NCBI RefSeq assembly: GCF_035998675.1
Contig: NZ_DASYHI010000008.1
Location: 91,518-155,517 of the forward strand
Direction of reading: 5' to 3'
Source of the DNA: Telluribacter sp035998675
GTDB lineage: Bacteria; Bacteroidota; Bacteroidia; Cytophagales; Spirosomataceae
Length of the DNA stretch: 64,000 bases
The position numbers were made by a program, and so were the translations under genes. Below are positions 16,497-25,812 of this stretch, piece after piece. The notes below the pieces were generated by a model that was not told the origin of the DNA, did no database searches, and was given only the letters and a program-made list of their open reading frames with translations. The number at the start of each line of letters is the position of its first letter. Within the stretch, counting starts at the first letter, position 1.

Positions 16497-16994
16497 CCGT
16501 GAAATCGGTTATAGTTATAGAGCCAAACAAAGGCTCTTCTCCGTGAAAGTGGTTATATATCGAGCAGCCAGGCAAACCCATTCCCTCCGTGAAATCGGTT
16601 ATAGTTCAGGAACAGACCTGGGCTCGCTTCCGTGAAATCCGTTATAGTTAACGGGTTTATCCCGTTAGCACACCTTTCAGGAAGTCCTTTTGGCTAACCT
16701 TGGAAGAATTCTGACCAGCCCTAAGATAAGCTCCATTTTTGCATCTACTTTCTCCGTGATAATGGTTATAGTTGGTCTATGGTGATCCACCTGATTTCCG
16801 TGAAATCGGTTATAATACGTGCGCTGCTCCTAATTCGCTCTCCGTGAAATTGGTTATAGTTTAAGCATACCTGCTCCCTCTGGTTTCCGTGAAAACGGTT
16901 ATAGTTTGCTTTGGCCTTCCCCAATGTGCTCCGTGAAATCCGTTATAGTTGATGACTATCAGCTTCCCGGGCCTCCGTGAAATCAGTTATAGTT
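16497..16994 (+). repeat. Distal iteron array, ten copies at about 44 bp spacing
   Basis: Copies start at 16497, 16541, 16587, 16630, 16754, 16798, 16842, 16887, 16931 and 16975. Most match CCGTGAAATCGGTTATAGTT with 0-3 changes; the spacers are unrelated in sequence. Spacing is 43-46 bp, about twice the proximal spacing, except one gap of 124 bp between the fourth and fifth. Such a second array often serves copy-number control by handcuffing. Confidence 0.9.
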
Positions 16995-17240
16995 GGTATT
17001 TATCTCCTCCGTTTCTCTTCAACCATATAGTCTTCTTTTTATCGTTTCTATATGTAATAACTTGGTATTTATATTTATGTTTTAAAATTAAAATTTTAAA
17101 TTAATTTCTAAATCTCCTCAATTTGTTGCTTTTCCTATAAAAGTGTGTATCATCTGAAATGCCTGGATTCTTAACTTCCGTAAAGACTTCCTCCTGACTT
17201 TTGAATGGCCTATTAGTTCATGATCGGTTTGAAAAGAGTA

Positions 17241-17268
17241 GCCCCGTATGCTGACAGGCATACGGGGC
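17241..17268 (-). terminator. Hairpin terminator at the end of the tra operon
   Basis: Perfect 11-bp stem GCCCCGTATGC / GCATACGGGGC with the 6-base loop TGACAG, 54 bases past the traN stop. On the minus strand it is followed by TACTCTTTTC, a weak T tract. The position at the end of a 12-kb operon fits a terminator. Confidence 0.7.
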
Positions 17269-17321
17269 CGATGACGACAAACCTCTTAAATCTGTTATCA
17301 CCTGCAAACATAGCCCATTTA

Positions 17322-18305
17322 CTATAAGCCCAGCGGCTTGACTTTAAGAAGAGTTTCGTTGGTGAATTGAAGTTTGAGATGCCGCCCTCCCCCCTTCTCG
17401 TAAATTTCCATTTCCAACACTTTTCCGTCGGTTAGGGTGTAGTAAGGAATGGATACCACTTTTTCCAACTTCTGTAGTCCATTCAGGTGGGTAACATTTT
17501 CAGGATACTTCATAATCGCCGGGATTTCTTCCTGTTGCTCCGCCATGCGCCTGGCGTGGGTTCTATCCCGGACAAAAAGTTTGATGAAGTCAATCTGGTA
17601 GGGCATGTAACTCTTGTTTTTTAATTCGAGTTTGAGGTACAGTACATTGTTCTTATCCAGGTAAATCCCTTTTAGAAATACCTGAAAATCATTTCCCCGA
17701 ACTCCTGTACGTCGGATATTATCCTTTCGGGCCAACGCTTCCCTGGAAGAATACATGATGTCATTCTCATTGAAACTACCCGAAGGCCTAACAAAGGAGT
17801 TAGATCCAGCATTTAAATCCTTCCCTATTCCCAGTGCTAGTGTAGCCTGAATATCGGCAGCCGTGTTATTAGTCATATTAAGGTTGAATACTGTCGGGTT
17901 TTCATTAAATCGCACCAGGAAGCTGTACAAACCACCGTCCTCCGTAAACACTGTCATGTTCGTTTCCTCCATAAACCCCTTACTATCCGACTTGACACGG
18001 AGTACGTTTAGAATTTTTTCGGGGACCATCGCAATGATCGCATCGTTTCCAGCGTCAAAATCCCTGATTTTTGATGGAAACACGATGTGGGTAGTCTTAT
18101 TGTAGGACAACTCCAGGGGGTAACTTCCCCTTACAGAAGCTTTGGCGATTGGAAGCATATAGGGATACGGGTCCAGGACAATAGGTTGTAGAACTTCTGT
18201 TCTTCGAATAGCGCTATTGGGAATCAGGGAATCTATTTTGGCGGACTGACCATGAACACAGGACAGACCTGCCAGCATCATTCCTGCCAGGTGAAGTAGT
18301 TTCAT
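17322..18305 (-). CDS. traN: TraN, conjugative transfer outer-membrane core protein (DUF4138, VirB9-like)
   Basis: 327 residues with a Sec signal peptide (MKLLHLAGMMLAGLSCVHGQ). The body matches TraN of Bacteroidota conjugative elements: LSYNKTTHIVFPSKIRDFDAG, the stretch around VPEKILNVLRVK, and SFLVRFNENPTVFNLNM. TraN is thought to take the VirB9 place in the type IV secretion core complex with TraM (VirB10-like). It is the last gene of the operon, 34 bases after traM, followed by a hairpin terminator. Length is normal for the family. Confidence 0.92.
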   Translation of the reverse strand: MKLLHLAGMMLAGLSCVHGQSAKIDSLIPNSAIRRTEVLQPIVLDPYPYMLPIAKASVRGSYPLELSYNKTTHIVFPSKIRDFDAGNDAIIAMVPEKILNVLRVKSDSKGFMEETNMTVFTEDGGLYSFLVRFNENPTVFNLNMTNNTAADIQATLALGIGKDLNAGSNSFVRPSGSFNENDIMYSSREALARKDNIRRTGVRGNDFQVFLKGIYLDKNNVLYLKLELKNKSYMPYQIDFIKLFVRDRTHARRMAEQQEEIPAIMKYPENVTHLNGLQKLEKVVSIPYYTLTDGKVLEMEIYEKGGGRHLKLQFTNETLLKVKPLGL

Positions 18306-18339
18306 TACGATAGATTAGTAGTTTTATTTTTCTTAGTCT

Positions 18340-19755
18340 CTATTCATCGGTGTCCTCACGGGCAGGTAGGTTGGAGGTTGGGCCATTCCCGGACCGCAAG
18401 AGGAGCTGATAGTTGGGTTTAACCAGTGCCCTTGCCTGCTGTGCCTTCCGGTTAAGTAGATTCTTCCCTGCATTAAGCGCAACGCCTATACCCTGACTGG
18501 CCAATTGACCTCCCACCTGCTGACCAACTGATCCGCCGATTATATACCCCGGATTTGCCAATTGGGAGGAACCCTGTACCAGGGCATTTTGAACCTGTTG
18601 CTTGATCTTCATATCAGGTACATATAAGCCTTTACGTCCGTCGAGGTCATAAGCAACCAGGTTAACGGTATAGAGGTAGTTCTCCAACCGTATGGTACTA
18701 ACGGTAATGTCTATACGGTCACCGCTAATTCTTCCGACCCCGTAAATCAATGTATTTACGGGAAGGACCAGGGGTTCCCCTTCGATCAGTATAACCGTTT
18801 CTTCCTGCATCCGAACTGCAACGGAGGTACCGTTGGTAATAGTAATTCCATCCCCGTCCCCGTGTACCACCGCCCTGATGGAACCTCCGACCCTGGAGGG
18901 TCTGGTGTTGCTGATCTTGTGACCGTTCAAACTATAGAATGCATTTCCACCTTCTCTTCCATTGGTACCAACCATTCGTGAATAGGGCATTACTTCATAA
19001 GTGCCCGACGTGGTTTCTGGAGATTCTGTCGTCCGCTGGGGAGCTTGTATAGTTAGGTCAGGATCAATTCTACTTACTGTCACCCCCTGGTTTTGCTGTT
19101 GGATCTGCTTATCAAGTATAGCCAGGAGCTTATCATTGGCCGTGAGCCGCTGCTCTTCTTCTCTTTCGGTCCTTTCACGTTCCCGCTTTTCTTCCTGGCC
19201 CAAGGATGGAGTTCGGTACATACTGTTGATTGACGTTTGCACCTTCCGGTCATACTCCCGCTGAAGAACTGTCTGCTGGTTTCGCATCCCGTTTTTCTTT
19301 TGCTGGCTGGTCATTTTCATGGCCTCATACGTAGCCGGTGTACCCTGCGGGGTACCTACGCCCATTTCCCGGGCCAGCTGCTGGGTGGCCTGGTTTGTAT
19401 TGGCATCTAAGCCTACTACGTTGGCAGCCTCTCCACTCAGCATTCTGGAATTGATATTTGAATTCTCATCCAGGGAGATTCCAATGCCATTGACGTCAGT
19501 CAGCGCGGGTTCTCCCGAAGTAGCTCCATACTTCTTTTCTTTATCAAGCTCTTTTACTTTTGCCTCCGGAATGGTCATCACTACACCGGACATCTCCCTG
19601 CTGGTGTCATGGGGGCTACCAATCCATCCTTGGCGGGTACCCAGGAATCCCACTGAAATCAGGAGTGATACCGGAAGGAGTAACCGAAATATATGCCTGG
19701 ACGGCAGGGAGAGTTGTTTAGCCTTTTCGGCCTTTAGATCTACTTTTTCTGACAT
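18340..19755 (-). CDS. traM: TraM, VirB10-like conjugative transfer protein
   Basis: 471 residues. One membrane anchor near the N-terminus (HIFRLLLPVSLLISVGFLG, about residues 22-40), a long variable periplasmic part with a charged coiled coil (EEKRERERTEREEEQRLTA), and the conserved C-terminal TraM domain (IRAVVHGDGDGITITNGTSV, LVLPVNTLIYGVGRISGDRI, VNLVAYDLDGRKGLYVPD). VirB10-like proteins span the envelope and gate the channel. The gene lies between traL and traN as in CTnDOT-type operons. Confidence 0.93.
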   Translation of the reverse strand: MSEKVDLKAEKAKQLSLPSRHIFRLLLPVSLLISVGFLGTRQGWIGSPHDTSREMSGVVMTIPEAKVKELDKEKKYGATSGEPALTDVNGIGISLDENSNINSRMLSGEAANVVGLDANTNQATQQLAREMGVGTPQGTPATYEAMKMTSQQKKNGMRNQQTVLQREYDRKVQTSINSMYRTPSLGQEEKRERERTEREEEQRLTANDKLLAILDKQIQQQNQGVTVSRIDPDLTIQAPQRTTESPETTSGTYEVMPYSRMVGTNGREGGNAFYSLNGHKISNTRPSRVGGSIRAVVHGDGDGITITNGTSVAVRMQEETVILIEGEPLVLPVNTLIYGVGRISGDRIDITVSTIRLENYLYTVNLVAYDLDGRKGLYVPDMKIKQQVQNALVQGSSQLANPGYIIGGSVGQQVGGQLASQGIGVALNAGKNLLNRKAQQARALVKPNYQLLLRSGNGPTSNLPAREDTDE

Positions 19756-19759
19756 AGTA

Positions 19760-19999
19760 TTAGTATAGTAAGGATATCATCAAATGGGCAAAATAGCAGA
19801 AGGCCGCCAGCCACAGGAGGGCTACCACTATTCCGGTAGCTCGGGCTCCTACCCTACTTTGTAAGGTATTCAAGCCTTTCCCCAGTTGCTCCACTTTTCG
19901 AATGCTCTTCTTTCTAAGGCCAGCTCCCAGGTCATAGCCTGCGGGAGGCTGATCCGGCTCCACCCTTTTGGCTATTCGCCCTATATACCTGTTATTCAT
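19760..19999 (-). CDS. Small TraL-position membrane protein
   Basis: 79 residues: a basic N-terminus (GRIAKRVEPDQPP), then a single C-terminal membrane helix (GIVVALLWLAAFCYFAHLMISLL). Size, topology and position between traK and traM match TraL of Bacteroidota transfer operons. Its stop is 4 bases before the traM start codon, so translation is probably coupled. TraL's molecular role is not known; the name is inferred from position. Confidence 0.75.
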   Translation of the reverse strand: MNNRYIGRIAKRVEPDQPPAGYDLGAGLRKKSIRKVEQLGKGLNTLQSRVGARATGIVVALLWLAAFCYFAHLMISLLY

Positions 20000-20617
20000 T
20001 TACCGAACTATTTCCTCCCTTGCTTCACTACGCTGGGTGATCCGGAAGTTCCGGAGCAAAAATCCCTGTGGATTTACTTCCGAACGGGTAACATCGACCA
20101 GAACTGCCTCGGAAGCCAGCAATCGGGTACTCTTGTTAGTGGCCCGCTCCTGAATAATTTTGAATACCGTCCGAACCTTGTAGGGGTACTTCTTCATATC
20201 TACATCCACCTTCTCTACTACTACTTTCTGATTGGTGTTGGTTTGGATGAGTTTCTGGTAGAAGGTATCCTCCTTCAATCGGTCGAAGGTTAGTTTTACC
20301 GACTCATCAGCCAGGAAGGAGGCCTTAATGAAATTGGCTTCAATGGACCTGGCATCGGGCGGATTGGTAAAGAAGAGCTCATGAAAACGGGTTACGTGAA
20401 AAACCGCTTCGGCGGGTCGGTTTTCCAGTACATTAGCGCTGAATGCTTCCAGTGCCACGCCCCGGTTCACCACAAAAATCCTTTTTGAAGCGTCGGCCGC
20501 AAACTTAAAAGCCACGATAACCGAAGTACAACAGAGCAACAGGCAACCCACCACAACGGTTAGGACCAGTAATCTGGCACGCTGGTGCCCTTTCTCCAGA
20601 TCAATGAGCTCTTTCAT
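20000..20617 (-). CDS. traK: TraK, VirB8-like conjugative transfer protein
   Basis: 205 residues. A short cytoplasmic N-terminus (MKELIDLEKGHQRAR) and one membrane helix (LLVLTVVVGCLLLCCTSVIV) are followed by a periplasmic domain with the TraK pattern VNRGVALEAFSANVLENRPAEAVFHVTRFHELFF and a C-terminal VLVDVTRSEVNPQGFLLRNFRI. VirB8-type proteins are assembly factors of the inner-membrane complex. The start codon overlaps the stop of the small upstream gene by 4 bases (ATGA). Confidence 0.92.
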   Translation of the reverse strand: MKELIDLEKGHQRARLLVLTVVVGCLLLCCTSVIVAFKFAADASKRIFVVNRGVALEAFSANVLENRPAEAVFHVTRFHELFFTNPPDARSIEANFIKASFLADESVKLTFDRLKEDTFYQKLIQTNTNQKVVVEKVDVDMKKYPYKVRTVFKIIQERATNKSTRLLASEAVLVDVTRSEVNPQGFLLRNFRITQRSEAREEIVR

Positions 20618-20823
20618 TTTTTAATTTTGATTTCGTTGCCGGTAACCTCAAATATCTGTAATGTAACTCCCTGGTTATGGATGTACGTCAGACGGGTAGC
20701 CTCCCGGTACTTATGAATGGACCAAAGTAAACAGCACAGGGTTAGGGTGAGGGTCAGTACCATTATCATGATGGCCTCCAGTTGAATCCGTACATAACTC
20801 TCGTAGATTGATTTCTTTCCCAT
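20614..20823 (-). CDS. Small single-span membrane protein between traJ and traK
   Basis: 69 residues with one membrane helix (IMIMVLTLTLTLCCLLWSIH) and a basic C-terminal tail (GNEIKIKK). It follows traJ by 5 bases and overlaps traK by 4, so it is clearly part of the operon. The C-terminal strand THNQGVTLQIFEVTG-like segment resembles the region after the TraK membrane helix (VNRGVALEAF), so it may be a truncated duplicate of the TraK N-terminus. No named family recognised. Confidence 0.75.
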   Translation of the reverse strand: MGKKSIYESYVRIQLEAIMIMVLTLTLTLCCLLWSIHKYREATRLTYIHNQGVTLQIFEVTGNEIKIKK

Positions 20824-20828
20824 TTGTT

Positions 20829-22004
20829 TTACAATTTAGGGGTAGGATTCTGGATGAATCCCCGGCGGTTGGATGAGTTTTGTCCCGCCAATCCACCGGC
20901 TCTTCCGGTGGGTTCACCGGGATTTGTGCGGTTCGCCGCCATTTCCTTCACAATGCTGCCCATGGCTCCCATGGCGGCCGCACTCATTGGCCCAGCGGCC
21001 AGGCGTACGTTGCCTGCCTTTCGGGCTGTACTGGCTCCGGCCACCGTTTTACCCGTTAAGCCCTGTATCATCCCGGAGGTGCCCCCTACCACCATGATCA
21101 TATTGGTCAGGGAGGGAATCTGCGTGTAGAGAACAAGGAGTATAATCAGAACACCGGTATACACAAGACCAAAGGCAAATGGATCCTGGGCAGGAAGGGT
21201 ACCGGACATATCTCCCGACAGCATCATTTCATCCAGAAAGCCCATATTCAGCGTTACCGCGATATTCTGGTAGATGCCGGCTACCATGGGGAGCAAGGCG
21301 TAATTGATATACTTGCCAAACCACTCGAGCGCATTATTACTAAGACCATCAAAGATGGCAAAAGCAATGGCCAGGGGAGCTACCACCCTGAGAATGATGC
21401 GATACACCGCCGAGATCAGATAGAGAATGATGTAGGCTATATCTCCAAGCAGCGATAGCATGGACTGGGTAAAGTCATATAGGGCGGATTTGAAATCGTC
21501 CGCCATTTTTCCCGTAGCTATGTTAAATGATTTAATGACCACCTCAAACATAGCATCACCCGGCTCTCCAAACTCCATGGAATAGGCATCCTCATTTGAC
21601 TCAATGTCCTTCCACTTCTTCTTAACCGCTTCGTCCCGTTTCTTCTGCAGCTGAGCCACCCGAAGTCTGACCGACTCGCTATCGGCCTGAGCGGCTACGG
21701 CCACTTTTTTAAAAGTAGTATCAATAAGGGTAGTGATCTGAGGTACTAGTCCAATCAAGATCATTAGTCCAAAGGGCCGTAGCAGTGGGATAAAATTAAT
21801 TCCCTCGTTTCTGACAATCTGCCCGCTGATTTTAGAGGCTATGTAGACCAGTCCGGCAATACCGGCAATAGCCCTTGAAGCGTTCATCAGCTCCGTGCCA
21901 ATCCCACTGGAATACGTATTCTGGGCAATCTCCCGGGCGTACATCGTATCAATAACGTTAAGCATATCAGCGCTGCCGAATGCGAGAACTGTAAGATTAC
22001 TCAT
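20829..22004 (-). CDS. traJ: TraJ, VirB6-like polytopic conjugative transfer protein
   Basis: 391 residues from the ATG at 22004 (MSNLTVLAFGSADMLNVID); the frame is open further upstream but that part lies inside traI and is not TraJ-like. Several membrane helices are visible (AIAGIAGLVYIASKISG, LLRPFGLMILIGLVPQI, IAYIILYLISAVYRIILRV, LVYTGVLIILLVLY). The conserved block VVAPLAIAFAIFDGLSNNALEWFGKYINYALLPMVA identifies the TraJ family. It would form the inner-membrane part of the channel. The start overlaps the traI stop by 4 bases (ATGA). The C-terminal tail is Gly/Ala/Arg rich and looks disordered. Confidence 0.92.
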   Translation of the reverse strand: MSNLTVLAFGSADMLNVIDTMYAREIAQNTYSSGIGTELMNASRAIAGIAGLVYIASKISGQIVRNEGINFIPLLRPFGLMILIGLVPQITTLIDTTFKKVAVAAQADSESVRLRVAQLQKKRDEAVKKKWKDIESNEDAYSMEFGEPGDAMFEVVIKSFNIATGKMADDFKSALYDFTQSMLSLLGDIAYIILYLISAVYRIILRVVAPLAIAFAIFDGLSNNALEWFGKYINYALLPMVAGIYQNIAVTLNMGFLDEMMLSGDMSGTLPAQDPFAFGLVYTGVLIILLVLYTQIPSLTNMIMVVGGTSGMIQGLTGKTVAGASTARKAGNVRLAAGPMSAAAMGAMGSIVKEMAANRTNPGEPTGRAGGLAGQNSSNRRGFIQNPTPKL

Positions 22005-23185
22005 TGGGGTTTGGCTTTGGTGGTTGACTGTCCTTTGTACTTTTGGGTAATGGCCTCGTTGGCAGCATTCAATTTTTCGTTCATTTCCTGTTGGTACTGT
22101 TCCCTGAGGGGAGTTATGATTTCCTGGATGATCCGGTTTCGTTCGTAGTCTATCTTCTTTTCGTAGGCATTCCACAAGGGACCACAGATTTCTTCCATCT
22201 GGTACTCCCAATCTTTGAGTGCCTTATCGAAAGCATTTTTCCCCTTGTCTTCGTACTGGGTTGTGACGGTGGCTCCGCTGGCGGAGTCGTAATGCATGGT
22301 GGTCGCAAAAAAGGTATTGTGCGGGGTTAGCTGTGGAACCATCGGAGAGGCTCCTTCTTTCATTTTAATGTGGTAAAAGCCTTCCTTAGTGGTTTTGGGG
22401 ATCTGCAGACTTACCATTGACTGCGCCTCAAGCTCTGCGATGCGAAGCTTTGTTTCATACTCCTGATATAGTTTCTGCTGGATCAGGGCGGCTTCCTGCG
22501 CCATTTTTCGTTCTACCTCGAAATCAACTTTCTCGTTGTCATACTCGTTCCCGTAGGTGTAACCCGGAAACTCCCCCACCCCACTAAAACTACTCCCTCC
22601 TGCCCGGGACACATCCGCTGCGATCTTATACAACCGGGCGGTTGCCGCTTTGTCTTCGACTCCAAAGGACCTGCGCTGCGATATGTAGTTAATCCGACCG
22701 ACGTAGCTTCTGATTTCTCCGTTTAATTTCTTCAGTCTGTCGGAAGCATCGTTCACCAACTTTAAACGGTGGCCATCGTCCATGGAGGAGCTTTTCTGTT
22801 GTACTACTTCCGCCAGATCGGTCGTGATGGCGGCTACCTCCTTGGCGAAGGATACAAAATCCTTGGAGATGACGGCGTATTCAGTAGACAGGATGTGCCT
22901 GTCGGCCGCCATGACTTTACCGTAACTATTAATGAGCGTCAAGGTGGTAGTAGCCTCTTTTGCCAACTCTACTCCCCGGCCTACCTGACGAATGAATTTT
23001 GAGATCTGTACCAGCTTTTTGACATTCCCCACCAGCTCTCCAAAGGAGGGCTCCTGGAAAAATTTGATGATGGTAGTTACCGTCGTATGAATAGGGTCAT
23101 AGGTGACCATTTGCGCTTTGGACTGGTATCCCGCCAATGATAAGCCCATTAACAGGAGAAAGACTATATTTCGGCTACGACACAT
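22001..23185 (-). CDS. traI: TraI-position periplasmic transfer protein (DUF4141/VirB5-like)
   Basis: 394 residues. A signal peptide (NIVFLLLMGLSLAGYQSKAQM) precedes a long helical protein: VTYDPIHTTVTTIIKFFQEPSFGELVGNV, then ELAKEATTTLTLINSYGKVMAAD and a coiled-coil C-terminus (YEKKIDYERNRIIQEIITPLREQ). The YDP...T helical start and the position between traG and traJ fit TraI of CTnDOT-like operons, which resembles VirB5 minor pilins. It overlaps traJ by 4 bases. The upstream spacer to traG carries a perfect 37-bp palindrome. Confidence 0.8.
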   Translation of the reverse strand: MCRSRNIVFLLLMGLSLAGYQSKAQMVTYDPIHTTVTTIIKFFQEPSFGELVGNVKKLVQISKFIRQVGRGVELAKEATTTLTLINSYGKVMAADRHILSTEYAVISKDFVSFAKEVAAITTDLAEVVQQKSSSMDDGHRLKLVNDASDRLKKLNGEIRSYVGRINYISQRRSFGVEDKAATARLYKIAADVSRAGGSSFSGVGEFPGYTYGNEYDNEKVDFEVERKMAQEAALIQQKLYQEYETKLRIAELEAQSMVSLQIPKTTKEGFYHIKMKEGASPMVPQLTPHNTFFATTMHYDSASGATVTTQYEDKGKNAFDKALKDWEYQMEEICGPLWNAYEKKIDYERNRIIQEIITPLREQYQQEMNEKLNAANEAITQKYKGQSTTKAKPQ

Positions 23186-23243
23186 GGAGGGTTGTTTCTG
23201 CTTTCCATTGATCTTGATGTACTATATTTCGTCGGGGCACCTG

Positions 23244-23280
23244 CTTCTACAAAAGTGACACGGTGTCACTTTTGTAGAAG
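23244..23280. repeat. Dispersed palindrome, copy 1 (longest, 18-bp arms)
   Basis: The core AAAAGTGACAC, a central G, then GTGTCACTTTT occupies 23251-23273, and the arms continue perfectly outward (CTTCTAC/GTAGAAG) to 23244-23280. It lies inside the tra operon in the only larger spacer, between traG and traI. Three further copies of the core lie at 31895, 32051 and 37587. It can fold as a hairpin flanked by A and T tracts on both strands. Confidence 0.9.
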
Positions 23281-23298
23281 GTATCAGCTACCTCACTG

Positions 23299-25812
23299 CT
23301 AGCATTCCGCCTGCTCTCCCCTACCCCAGGCCCGGATGGCCCGTTCGGTATTACCCTTGTAGATTTTGGAAGTTAAGTTCTCAATTTGCTCCACTTCACT
23401 TTTTTTCGTGGTAAAAGCCGCGTAGGCAGTCGGTGACACTTCAATGCCGTAGACTTTTGTCAGGTCTTTCAGCATCACGCAGGCTTCCCGGTAGGGTGGC
23501 CGTCGGTGATCCAGGGAGCGGTTGACGCTCTGAACGATGGCCGATTGTTTGGGGCTAAGCCCCAGGAGGCCTTCTATCTCCGAAAACCGGTTCTCGTAAT
23601 TTTTCTGATCCAGCAGAACCTTGATATCTGAATTGTTGATGATGGCATCTTTAACTACCTCATTTCCTACCAGGTCATCCAGTTCCTGCGTTACGACCAC
23701 CAGTGAGCCATCGTGCTTCCGTACTGTTTTAGATGCCCACCGCAGGAAGTTGGCAAATTTGTCTTTCGTGAGCGCCTTCCAGGCTTCTTCTATGATCAGC
23801 ACCTTGATAACGCCTTTTACCTGAAATAGCTTTCGCACATACGTATTCATGATCATGATCGTAGTGACAGGAAACAAAACGGGGTGATCCTTGATGTTAT
23901 CCAATTCATATACGATAAAGGGCAGTTCCATAAGGTCGATGTTTGATCTGGAATTGAGCAGGAACCCATACTGGCCGTCCCGGTAGTAGGGCTTTAAACA
24001 GTAGAGGAAGTTTTTAATATCAAATTCAACGCCCTCCCGGCCCCCGTTACGGGAAAATATAGCGGGATAGGTATGCCTGGTAAAGTCATAGAAGGTGTCA
24101 AAACAGGGGAAGATTCGCGCCTGCCGGGCCCGCTCCTGGCGCAGAGACAGGTAGTAGTTATGTATGATATCTCTGATGGTGGTCAGTTCAGCGTTGGTAA
24201 CCTGTTCGTTATCCGTCTTCCAAAGCGACAACAGGAGTTCCGCAAGGGCATCTTCGTCTTCTTCCCTGGGGTTACCATTTTTAAAGTAAAAGGGGTTAAA
24301 GCTTATGGGATTGGCATTATCGTAGGTTATATACCGTCCTCCCATTACTTCGCACAGTCTACGGTAGCTATGTCCGACATCCACTATACTCACGTGCATA
24401 CCAGCGGTTAGCAGGTAATAGATCATGTTGTTGGTGAAAAAGGACTTGCCCGACCCGGATGGCCCTACAATAAACGTATTGCGGTTGGAGATGGCCCCTT
24501 TTTGGAGGGGTTCATCGAATAGATCAACCATTTTGGGGCAGCCAAAACGATCCGTCATTTTTATACCCGACCTTGAAAAAGGGGCATCGTTATAATTGCT
24601 TTCCAGAGCCAGAAGACAAACCGCTTCCTCCATGAAGGAGGTAAACCAGTTATCTTTTCCCATTTCCGCTATATTGCCCGGTATACAGGTCCAGTAGAGC
24701 GTTGAAGCATCGTGCCGGGCTAACCGGGGGGTAAATCCCAGGTTAGAAAGGGCCGAAGCCGTACTGGAACGGTAGGCTTCCGCCGTATCCCGATCTCTAT
24801 CCCAGACCATAACGTTAAAGTGGGCTCTGACGGCCACCCGGGCGCTCCTTTCCATTTCAAGCAGGTACTCATCCTTGTATCCCATCGAAACCTGATTACT
24901 CTTTTCCCATTCGGAAAATGAGTTATGCCTTTTGATTTCGGCCACCAGTCGTTTTGAAAGAGCGTCCCTGTCCTCAATCATAATCACCTGGTTGTAGATG
25001 TGGTTGAAGGGGAGTCCTAAACCCAGGAAAGAACCGGTACTTACAGGTATGCCAAAACGCTCCGAAGAGTAAGGCTCATAGGTAATCGAGTTGGTAATGG
25101 TAGGAGGGAATGTGTTTAATTCGGATATAACGTAGGTGAAGGCCGTTTTACTACCTACCTGTAGTGATCCATCCTCACTGGTTTCCAGCTCGTGCAGGCT
25201 CCGGTCATGAAAACTCAGACTGGTATAGTTCTCCAGCAAACCGGTACTGGTTACATTCCCTACCAGTTCGTCCAACTTCAGATTTCGCACAGTCACCTTA
25301 CCCGATCCATTTAAGAGGTATCTGAACTGCTCGCAGCTATCCCAAAATTCATCCCAGGTACTCTGGCTGAGAAGCTCCTTCGGAACCAGATGCCGCCTGA
25401 GCAGGGAGGAGTGCCGGGATGATTTGCTGGCTCTGCTCTTACTGTCCTGGTTAGGCCTGGTAATATAAATGTACGATCTGTGTTTAATGAATGGCCGCTC
25501 CGCAAAGTGCATTTCATTATCAAAGGCAATGAAATTTCCCTGACGTACCGTGGAGGTTGTCAGATCGGGTTCGTACGCCTGTGCGATGTACCAGTCCTGC
25601 TTGTGCATGATATAGCCCACCGGAAGCGTTTTGACCGCGCTGACAAAGGCCTCCGTCAGGATATCAATATCACCCTCCGAAGAGGTAAAAATTTCGGGAT
25701 GGACTACCTCGAAAGCCAGCGTAAGATCGCCGTTTACGGATACTAGTGTAGCTGACTGTTCATCGATCCGGAATATCGGATAGATTTCCTCAAACTTCTT
25801 AATCTTTTTCAT
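23299..25812 (-). CDS. traG: TraG, VirB4-type conjugation ATPase
   Basis: 837 residues, normal for this family. Walker A is FIVGPSGSGKSFFTNN (about residues 443-458) and Walker B is VLIIEEAWKAL (about 670-680); VVVTQELDDL follows as a sensor/motif region. The N-terminal half is the VirB4 family domain. TraG powers assembly of the type IV channel. The start overlaps the end of traF by 14 bases. It should not be confused with F-plasmid TraG; here the name follows CTnDOT nomenclature. Confidence 0.95.
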   Translation of the reverse strand: MKKIKKFEEIYPIFRIDEQSATLVSVNGDLTLAFEVVHPEIFTSSEGDIDILTEAFVSAVKTLPVGYIMHKQDWYIAQAYEPDLTTSTVRQGNFIAFDNEMHFAERPFIKHRSYIYITRPNQDSKSRASKSSRHSSLLRRHLVPKELLSQSTWDEFWDSCEQFRYLLNGSGKVTVRNLKLDELVGNVTSTGLLENYTSLSFHDRSLHELETSEDGSLQVGSKTAFTYVISELNTFPPTITNSITYEPYSSERFGIPVSTGSFLGLGLPFNHIYNQVIMIEDRDALSKRLVAEIKRHNSFSEWEKSNQVSMGYKDEYLLEMERSARVAVRAHFNVMVWDRDRDTAEAYRSSTASALSNLGFTPRLARHDASTLYWTCIPGNIAEMGKDNWFTSFMEEAVCLLALESNYNDAPFSRSGIKMTDRFGCPKMVDLFDEPLQKGAISNRNTFIVGPSGSGKSFFTNNMIYYLLTAGMHVSIVDVGHSYRRLCEVMGGRYITYDNANPISFNPFYFKNGNPREEDEDALAELLLSLWKTDNEQVTNAELTTIRDIIHNYYLSLRQERARQARIFPCFDTFYDFTRHTYPAIFSRNGGREGVEFDIKNFLYCLKPYYRDGQYGFLLNSRSNIDLMELPFIVYELDNIKDHPVLFPVTTIMIMNTYVRKLFQVKGVIKVLIIEEAWKALTKDKFANFLRWASKTVRKHDGSLVVVTQELDDLVGNEVVKDAIINNSDIKVLLDQKNYENRFSEIEGLLGLSPKQSAIVQSVNRSLDHRRPPYREACVMLKDLTKVYGIEVSPTAYAAFTTKKSEVEQIENLTSKIYKGNTERAIRAWGRGEQAEC

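Larger units (their letters stand above)
16090..17120. other. Iteron-type origin of replication
   Basis: About 1 kb without genes, upstream of rep. It contains 15 recognisable iterons in two arrays (listed separately), a purine/A-rich stretch at about 16330-16365 with long A runs, and a very AT-rich segment at about 17060-17115 beyond the distal array. The two AT-rich blocks are candidate unwinding elements. I did not find a perfect DnaA box (TTATCCACA) by eye. The layout (rep, iterons, AT-rich DNA) is that of theta-replicating plasmids with Rep_3 initiators. Confidence 0.88.

Noticed and set aside
16181..16994. CRISPR array
   Set aside because: Repeats are 20 bp and imperfect, spacers are 1-2 or about 24 bp, and rep is adjacent; they are iterons.
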